9,338 nucleotides of DNA, from assembly GCA_014238475.1 (NCBI GenBank), contig JABAAZ010000007.1:1-9338 (forward strand), in the 5' to 3' direction. Source of the DNA: Candidatus Paceibacter sp. Lineage in GTDB: Bacteria; Patescibacteriota; Minisyncoccia; Phycocordibacterales; JABAAK01. The notes below the pieces were generated by a model. The model had not been told where the DNA came from. It was given only the letters and a program-made list of their open reading frames with translations, and ran no database searches. The position numbers were made by a program, and so were the translations under genes. Each line of letters opens with the position of its first letter. The first letter of the stretch is position 1. Below are positions 6,223 through 9,338 of the stretch, in pieces.

Positions 6223-6768
6223 TTGAATATAATAAAAAACAAAAGACAGGCAGTAATCAAAATTAATGAAAGCATTAATTCCAGAGAGGTTCGACTTATA
6301 GATGAGAATGGTAAAAGTGCTGGAATAGTGAAAACAACAGATGCCATAAGTCGTGCCAAACAAGAAAATTTAGATTTAGTAGAAATATCTGCTACAGCAA
6401 GGCCTCCAGTGGCACAAATTATGGATTATGGTAAATATCAATATACACAAAAAAAATTAAGAAAGGAGAGGTTTGGATCCTTTAAACTGGCTGAAAAGAA
6501 ATCAGAGTCAAAAATCACACAAATTAAGACTAATACAAGCAAGGATATACTACAGATGCGAGCAAAAATGTCTAGGAAGTGGATGGATCAGGGATATAGG
6601 GTGCAAATAGATTTATTTTTGTCTGGTAGATATAAAAATATGGACAAAGACTTTTTAAGGGAAAAATTAGAATATTTTGTCTCTTTGATACCAGAGCCGT
6701 TTAGAATATTAGAAGACATTAGACAAAGCCCGAAGGGTTATTCTATACTAATACAAGCAAGTAAATAA
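6223..6768 (+). CDS. infC: translation initiation factor IF-3
   Basis: IF-3 binds the 30S subunit, keeps the subunits apart and checks start-codon pairing. From the TTG at 6223 the protein has 181 residues, the normal length. Seen: the N-domain INESINSREVRLIDENGKSAGIV, then LDLVEISATARPPVAQIMDYGKYQY at the linker, and the basic C-domain. The frame is open further upstream to a GTG at 6190, but that start would lie in the -35 region, ahead of the -10 box, and would add a hydrophobic stretch foreign to IF-3, so I reject it. There is no ATG near the true N-terminus. TTG at 6223 fits the predicted transcript start; a rare start such as ATC 6256 cannot be excluded, since infC uses AUU in E. coli. 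First gene of the infC-rpmI-rplT operon. Confidence 0.93.
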   Translation: MNIIKNKRQAVIKINESINSREVRLIDENGKSAGIVKTTDAISRAKQENLDLVEISATARPPVAQIMDYGKYQYTQKKLRKERFGSFKLAEKKSESKITQIKTNTSKDILQMRAKMSRKWMDQGYRVQIDLFLSGRYKNMDKDFLREKLEYFVSLIPEPFRILEDIRQSPKGYSILIQASK

Positions 6769-6769
6769 C

Positions 6770-6958
6770 ATGGTCAAACCAAATAAATCAGCACTATCAA
6801 GAATAAAGATTACTAAAAACAAAAAACTTTTAGTGAGAAAAAAAGGTCAGGCACATCTTAATGCAAAACAATCAAGTGGTAAAAGAATGTCAAAGAGATC
6901 TAATGTCTCTATGATAGAAAGTAAAAAAAATATACAACAATTTTTATATAAAAGATAA
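6770..6958 (+). CDS. rpmI: 50S ribosomal protein L35
   Basis: Small, very basic large-subunit protein of 62 residues (usual length about 65). Seen: an N-terminal segment, KPNKSALSRIKITKNKKLLVRKKGQAH, that matches the family pattern of Lys-rich residues with a Thr-x-x-x-Lys step and a conserved His; then the Lys/Arg/Ser-rich middle and a short C-terminal helix. It starts one base after the infC stop and precedes rplT, the standard gene order. No Shine-Dalgarno; translation is probably coupled to infC. Confidence 0.93.
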   Translation: MVKPNKSALSRIKITKNKKLLVRKKGQAHLNAKQSSGKRMSKRSNVSMIESKKNIQQFLYKR

Positions 6959-6966
6959 ATAGAATT

Positions 6967-7311
6967 ATGGTTAGAATAAAACGAGGAACAATGGTTAAAA
7001 AAGGAAGAAGAACTCTTTTTTCACAAGTTAAAGGTTATAGGTTAGGTAGATCAAAAAAAGTTAGAGATGCAACAACAGCAGCTCTTCATGCTGGTGTTCA
7101 TGCATTTGCACACAGAAGAAAAAAGAAGGGAGATTTTAAAAAACTTTGGATTGTAAAAATAAATGCCCTAGCAAGAAAATCATCAACTAATTATTCAAAA
7201 CTCATTTCATCTCTCAAAAAACAGAATATAAAACTAAATACAAAAGTTTTATCAGAACTAGCAAAGGACAATGAAACTGCATTCAAAAAAATTGTTGATA
7301 GCTGCAAGTAA
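6967..7311 (+). CDS. rplT: 50S ribosomal protein L20
   Basis: L20 binds 23S rRNA early and is needed to assemble the large subunit. It has 114 residues, close to the usual ~118. Seen: VRIKRGTMVKKGRRTLFSQ (the conserved basic N-terminal tail), KGYRLGRSKKVRDA at 23-36, HRRKKKGDFKKLWIVKINA at about 49-67, and the globular C-domain. The start at 6967 keeps the conserved RIKRG motif; the ATG nine codons in would remove it. It follows rpmI by 8 bases. In many bacteria L20 represses this operon through a leader RNA; the short or absent leader here suggests that control is lost or acts elsewhere. Confidence 0.97.
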   Translation: MVRIKRGTMVKKGRRTLFSQVKGYRLGRSKKVRDATTAALHAGVHAFAHRRKKKGDFKKLWIVKINALARKSSTNYSKLISSLKKQNIKLNTKVLSELAKDNETAFKKIVDSCK

Positions 7312-7348
7312 TTAATTGATACGGTAAATTATAAATTAATTATTTTTT
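7309..7348 (+). terminator. candidate AT-only terminator after rplT
   Basis: Perfect 9-bp inverted repeat TAATTAATT (7309-7317) / AATTAATTA (7334-7342) followed at once by six T (7343-7348). It begins in the rplT stop codon and lies between convergent genes. With no G/C in the stem and a 16-base loop it would be weak. There is no T run for the opposite direction. Confidence 0.45.
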
Positions 7349-7731
7349 CTGTAGTATTCTGCTGCAATAATAAACAAAACTCCACCAATACTAGCAAAAA
7401 AAACATCATTCAGTGAATCCGATAAATGAAACGGTATAGAAACTATATAAAATTCAAATATTTCCCAGAAAAAAGAGGAAATCCATACAGCTAACAGTGG
7501 TATCAAAAATATACGAGTTTCATGGAATGCATACACAAATGATGCTATAAACACACCGCCTAGTGCATGTGCAAAGCAATCATACCATTCGTATATATAA
7601 TAAAGTTTTCTTTCGATACCAAGTGTGTGTGTTACAAGTAGCACAGAAAGCACAAACAAAGCTGTCACAAGTAAAACAATTCTGTATTTTTTATCTGTTC
7701 TATTGAAGAATGTTTTTAATATCAATGTCAT
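7336..7731 (-). CDS. small polytopic membrane protein, possibly YjdF/DUF2238-like
   Basis: 131 residues, with about four hydrophobic segments (roughly 17-35, 52-69, 75-90, 108-125). Polar residues sit in or by the spans: WYDCFAHALGG (Asp51, His55), FFWEIFEFY (Glu90, Glu93) and DSLNDVFFASIGG (Asp105, Asp109). This D/H, E-x-x-E, D-x-x-x-D order recalls the YjdF/DUF2238 group of membrane proteins, whose function is not known to me; the family match is by eye only. The ATG at 7731 lies inside the end of ndk, a 32-base overlap in another frame, so translation is probably coupled to ndk. The overlap and the conserved-looking polar residues argue for a real gene. No substrate or role can be assigned. 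Confidence 0.75.
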   Translation of the reverse strand: MTLILKTFFNRTDKKYRIVLLVTALFVLSVLLVTHTLGIERKLYYIYEWYDCFAHALGGVFIASFVYAFHETRIFLIPLLAVWISSFFWEIFEFYIVSIPFHLSDSLNDVFFASIGGVLFIIAAEYYRKNN

Positions 7732-8305
7732 ATATAAATCTTTCCTGTGCTGTACTGTAGTTTAATAATTCGTTTTCGTCAAACCATATATTTATTTCTT
7801 TTTTAGCTGACTCAATATCACTCGAAGCATGTATAAGGTTTCGGATAGCTCTGTTATTCGTATCTGCCATTTCGTAAGAATCAAAAACATAATCACCCCG
7901 TATAGTACCAACATCGCTAGACAAAGGCTCAGTTGACCCAACTATTTTTCTGACAAGCGGAACTGCATGAGCTCCTTCTATAACCATCACAACTACTGGA
8001 CCAGCTGTCATAAATTTTATTAAAGACTCAAGGACTCTTTCTCCTATTTCTTCTGCTGATTCAGAAACATTTATTCCTTGTTTTTCTTTTGCTTTTTTTG
8101 CTTTTTCACCAGTTATTTTTATCCAGTCAGGATCTACTGTATAGTGCATTCTTACATCTTCTTTCTTTGCAAGTGCTAATTTTATTCCTGCAAATTTCAA
8201 ACCCAGGTTTTCAAATCTTTTAATTGTCTCTCCAACAAGCGACCGTTGTACAGCATCTGGTTTTAAAATTACCAATGTCCTCTCAATAAACTGTTTATTA
8301 CTCAT
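7700..8305 (-). CDS. ndk: nucleoside-diphosphate kinase, enlarged form
   Basis: NDK moves the gamma-phosphate between nucleoside tri- and diphosphates through a phosphohistidine. Seen: ERTLVILKPDAVQRSLVGE (8-26) with the nucleotide-binding Lys15, FMTAGPVVVMVIEG (98-111), GTIRGDY (133-139), and RNLIHASSDIESAKKEINIWF, where His159 is the expected catalytic residue. At 201 residues it is about 55-60 longer than typical NDK (~140-150): roughly 28 extra residues after HYTVDPDW (about 60-88, Lys/Glu-rich), about 10 between GTIRGDY and the active-site His, and an 18-residue tail. The usual HGSDS reads HASSD. All core motifs are present, so activity is likely. It lies 12 bases after map; its end overlaps the next gene. 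The stop is TAG. Confidence 0.95.
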   Translation of the reverse strand: MSNKQFIERTLVILKPDAVQRSLVGETIKRFENLGLKFAGIKLALAKKEDVRMHYTVDPDWIKITGEKAKKAKEKQGINVSESAEEIGERVLESLIKFMTAGPVVVMVIEGAHAVPLVRKIVGSTEPLSSDVGTIRGDYVFDSYEMADTNNRAIRNLIHASSDIESAKKEINIWFDENELLNYSTAQERFIYDIDIKNILQ

Positions 8306-8317
8306 ATTTAAAATACT

Positions 8318-9094
8318 TTACCACGGCTTTCCTGTTAACGACACTGCTTTTTTGTTTGTAACTATAAATGTATGTTCAAAATGGCAAGAAAGAGACTTGT
8401 TTGGGTCATAATACGTATAACCATCCTCATTATCAGTCTTTATTTCTTTTATTTTTTTTGTGGAAATAATTGGTTCTATTGCTATTATTTCATTCTCACT
8501 CAATTTGTATTTATTTTCTTCATTATAAAAATTAAAAATAAACGGTTCTTCATGGGGTTTATGACCTATCCCATGACCTCCAAGCTCTGATACTATAAAA
8601 AACCCTCTATTTTGTACAAAATTTTCGATAAATCTACCTATTTCACTCACACAAACACCTGTTTTAATGATTTCTGAAACCTTTTTCAAGCACTCAGAAG
8701 AAGCAGAGAGCAGGTCTTTGTTTTTTTGTGCAACATCTCCAACTACTACAGTAAAAGCAGCATCAGTAAAACATTCTGCATATTTAACACCACAATCAAC
8801 AGAAACAATGTCACCTGATTTTAAAATTTTGCTTTTGTTTGGGACACCGTGAGCGATTTCTTCGTTCACACTAATACACACTCGATAAGGAAATCCAGTT
8901 GTTGCTCCATCTGGTTTATATCCCAAAAATGCAGATGTAGTATTGTTTTTTTCAAACAAATGATCAGCAAGTTCTGATATATCCATAGTAGACATGCCAG
9001 GTTTTATAAGTTTTTTTAATTCTATTAAAATACATTCAAGTTCTTTTCCAGACTTTATAAATTTTTCTAAATCTTTTTCTTTATTTATTATCAT
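8318..9094 (-). CDS. map: methionine aminopeptidase, type I
   Basis: Removes the N-terminal methionine from new proteins using a two-metal site. It has 258 residues, full length for type I. Seen: AHGVP with His82 (substrate site); metal ligands Asp100 (IVSVDCG), Asp111 (FTDAAF), His174 (GGHGIGH), Glu207 (IIAIEP) and Glu240 (HFEHTF); and catalytic His181 (KPHEEP). All expected residues are in place. No N-terminal zinc or SH3-binding extension. It follows adk by 6 bases, as in the secY-adk-map order common in bacteria, but the next gene is ndk rather than infA. The upstream AAAAGA is a weak ribosome site at best. Confidence 0.98.
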   Translation of the reverse strand: MIINKEKDLEKFIKSGKELECILIELKKLIKPGMSTMDISELADHLFEKNNTTSAFLGYKPDGATTGFPYRVCISVNEEIAHGVPNKSKILKSGDIVSVDCGVKYAECFTDAAFTVVVGDVAQKNKDLLSASSECLKKVSEIIKTGVCVSEIGRFIENFVQNRGFFIVSELGGHGIGHKPHEEPFIFNFYNEENKYKLSENEIIAIEPIISTKKIKEIKTDNEDGYTYYDPNKSLSCHFEHTFIVTNKKAVSLTGKPW

Positions 9095-9100
9095 TCTTTT

Positions 9101-9338
9101 TTATAAAATTTTTTTAATTCGCGCAAAAACTTCCGTAACATCACCTTCCCCGTCTATTTTAAAAATGTCTACGAATTTAGAAGCTTTTCTAAAATTTTTT
9201 AAAGTTTTTGTAATTCTTTTTTTATGTATGTTTACTCTTTTTTTGACTATTGCTGAGATATCATCACCTCCTCTAGATCTTTCTAGTAATCTTTTTTTAG
9301 CATTTTTTGCTGATGTTATTAAATAAATTACTTTTACC
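9101..9338 (-). CDS. adk: adenylate kinase, C-terminal 79 residues (5' end outside window)
   Basis: Adenylate kinase interconverts ATP, ADP and AMP. Only the C-terminus is visible, ending in TAA at 9101-9103. Seen: VIYLITSAKNAKKRLLERSRGGDDISAIVKKRV, which matches the family pattern of a Val-rich strand, then R-x-x-R with a following Asp-Asp that contacts the phosphates, then the Rl-type helix; and KIDGEGDVTEVFARIKKIL, the usual closing 'g..ID....evf..I' helix. There is little room for a large LID insert between ERSRG and DD, so this appears to be a short-LID form. Position directly before map supports the call. Other P-loop nucleotide kinases are possible but fit less well. Confidence 0.8.
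   Translation of the reverse strand, partial: VKVIYLITSAKNAKKRLLERSRGGDDISAIVKKRVNIHKKRITKTLKNFRKASKFVDIFKIDGEGDVTEVFARIKKIL

Noticed and set aside
1..9338. tRNA, rRNA, CRISPR, insertion sequence or riboswitch
   Set aside because: Gaps between genes are at most about 76 bases, and I saw no cloverleaf, regularly spaced repeat array, transposase motif or long structured leader.

Overview
The window comes from a low-GC bacterium that very probably belongs to the Candidate Phyla Radiation (Patescibacteria, Parcubacteria-like). This is an inference from several signs: compact tightly spaced genes, Lys/Asn/Ile-rich proteins, short versions of housekeeping proteins (SecE 59 aa, ArgRS 550 aa), an unusually long nucleoside-diphosphate kinase, no rplA after rplK, and an eukaryote/archaea-like isoleucyl-tRNA synthetase. 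TAA, TAG and TGA all act as stops (TGA ends the first Dsb-like gene), so the code looks standard, unlike UGA-recoding CPR lineages. Nearly every base is coding, and no gene-free stretch exceeds 80 bases.

Layout. Positions 1-3866 (minus strand) hold a translation/secretion operon read right to left: secE, nusG, rplK, argS and the 5' part of ileS, which runs off the left edge. A near-consensus sigma70-type promoter sits directly in front of secE. Positions 3943-6156 (minus strand) hold an extracytoplasmic thiol-redox operon read right to left: two membrane-anchored DsbA-like thioredoxins followed by a CcdA/DsbD-type membrane electron carrier. Positions 6223-7311 (plus strand) hold the classic infC-rpmI-rplT operon, divergent from the redox operon across about 66 bases that contain two face-away promoters. 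It ends at a weak AT-only terminator candidate. Positions 7336-9338 (minus strand) hold, read right to left, the 3' end of adk, then map, ndk and a small membrane protein that overlaps ndk.

Most genes serve translation: two aminoacyl-tRNA synthetases, L11, L20, L35, IF3 and methionine aminopeptidase. Others serve transcription elongation (NusG), protein export (SecE) and nucleotide balance (Adk, Ndk). The Dsb-like pair plus CcdA would act on exported proteins outside the membrane, with CcdA passing reducing equivalents from the cytoplasm.

The most notable theme is how genes start. I see no convincing Shine-Dalgarno sequence before any gene. Several genes (ileS, rplK, secE, the first redox gene, infC) carry a -10-like hexamer only 6-8 bases before the start codon, which implies leaderless mRNAs. 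No mobile element, CRISPR array, tRNA or rRNA was seen. I found no clearly new multi-gene system; the redox operon, the leaderless starts, a 16-bp tandem repeat read in two frames inside argS, and the enlarged NDK are the points that deserve a second look.
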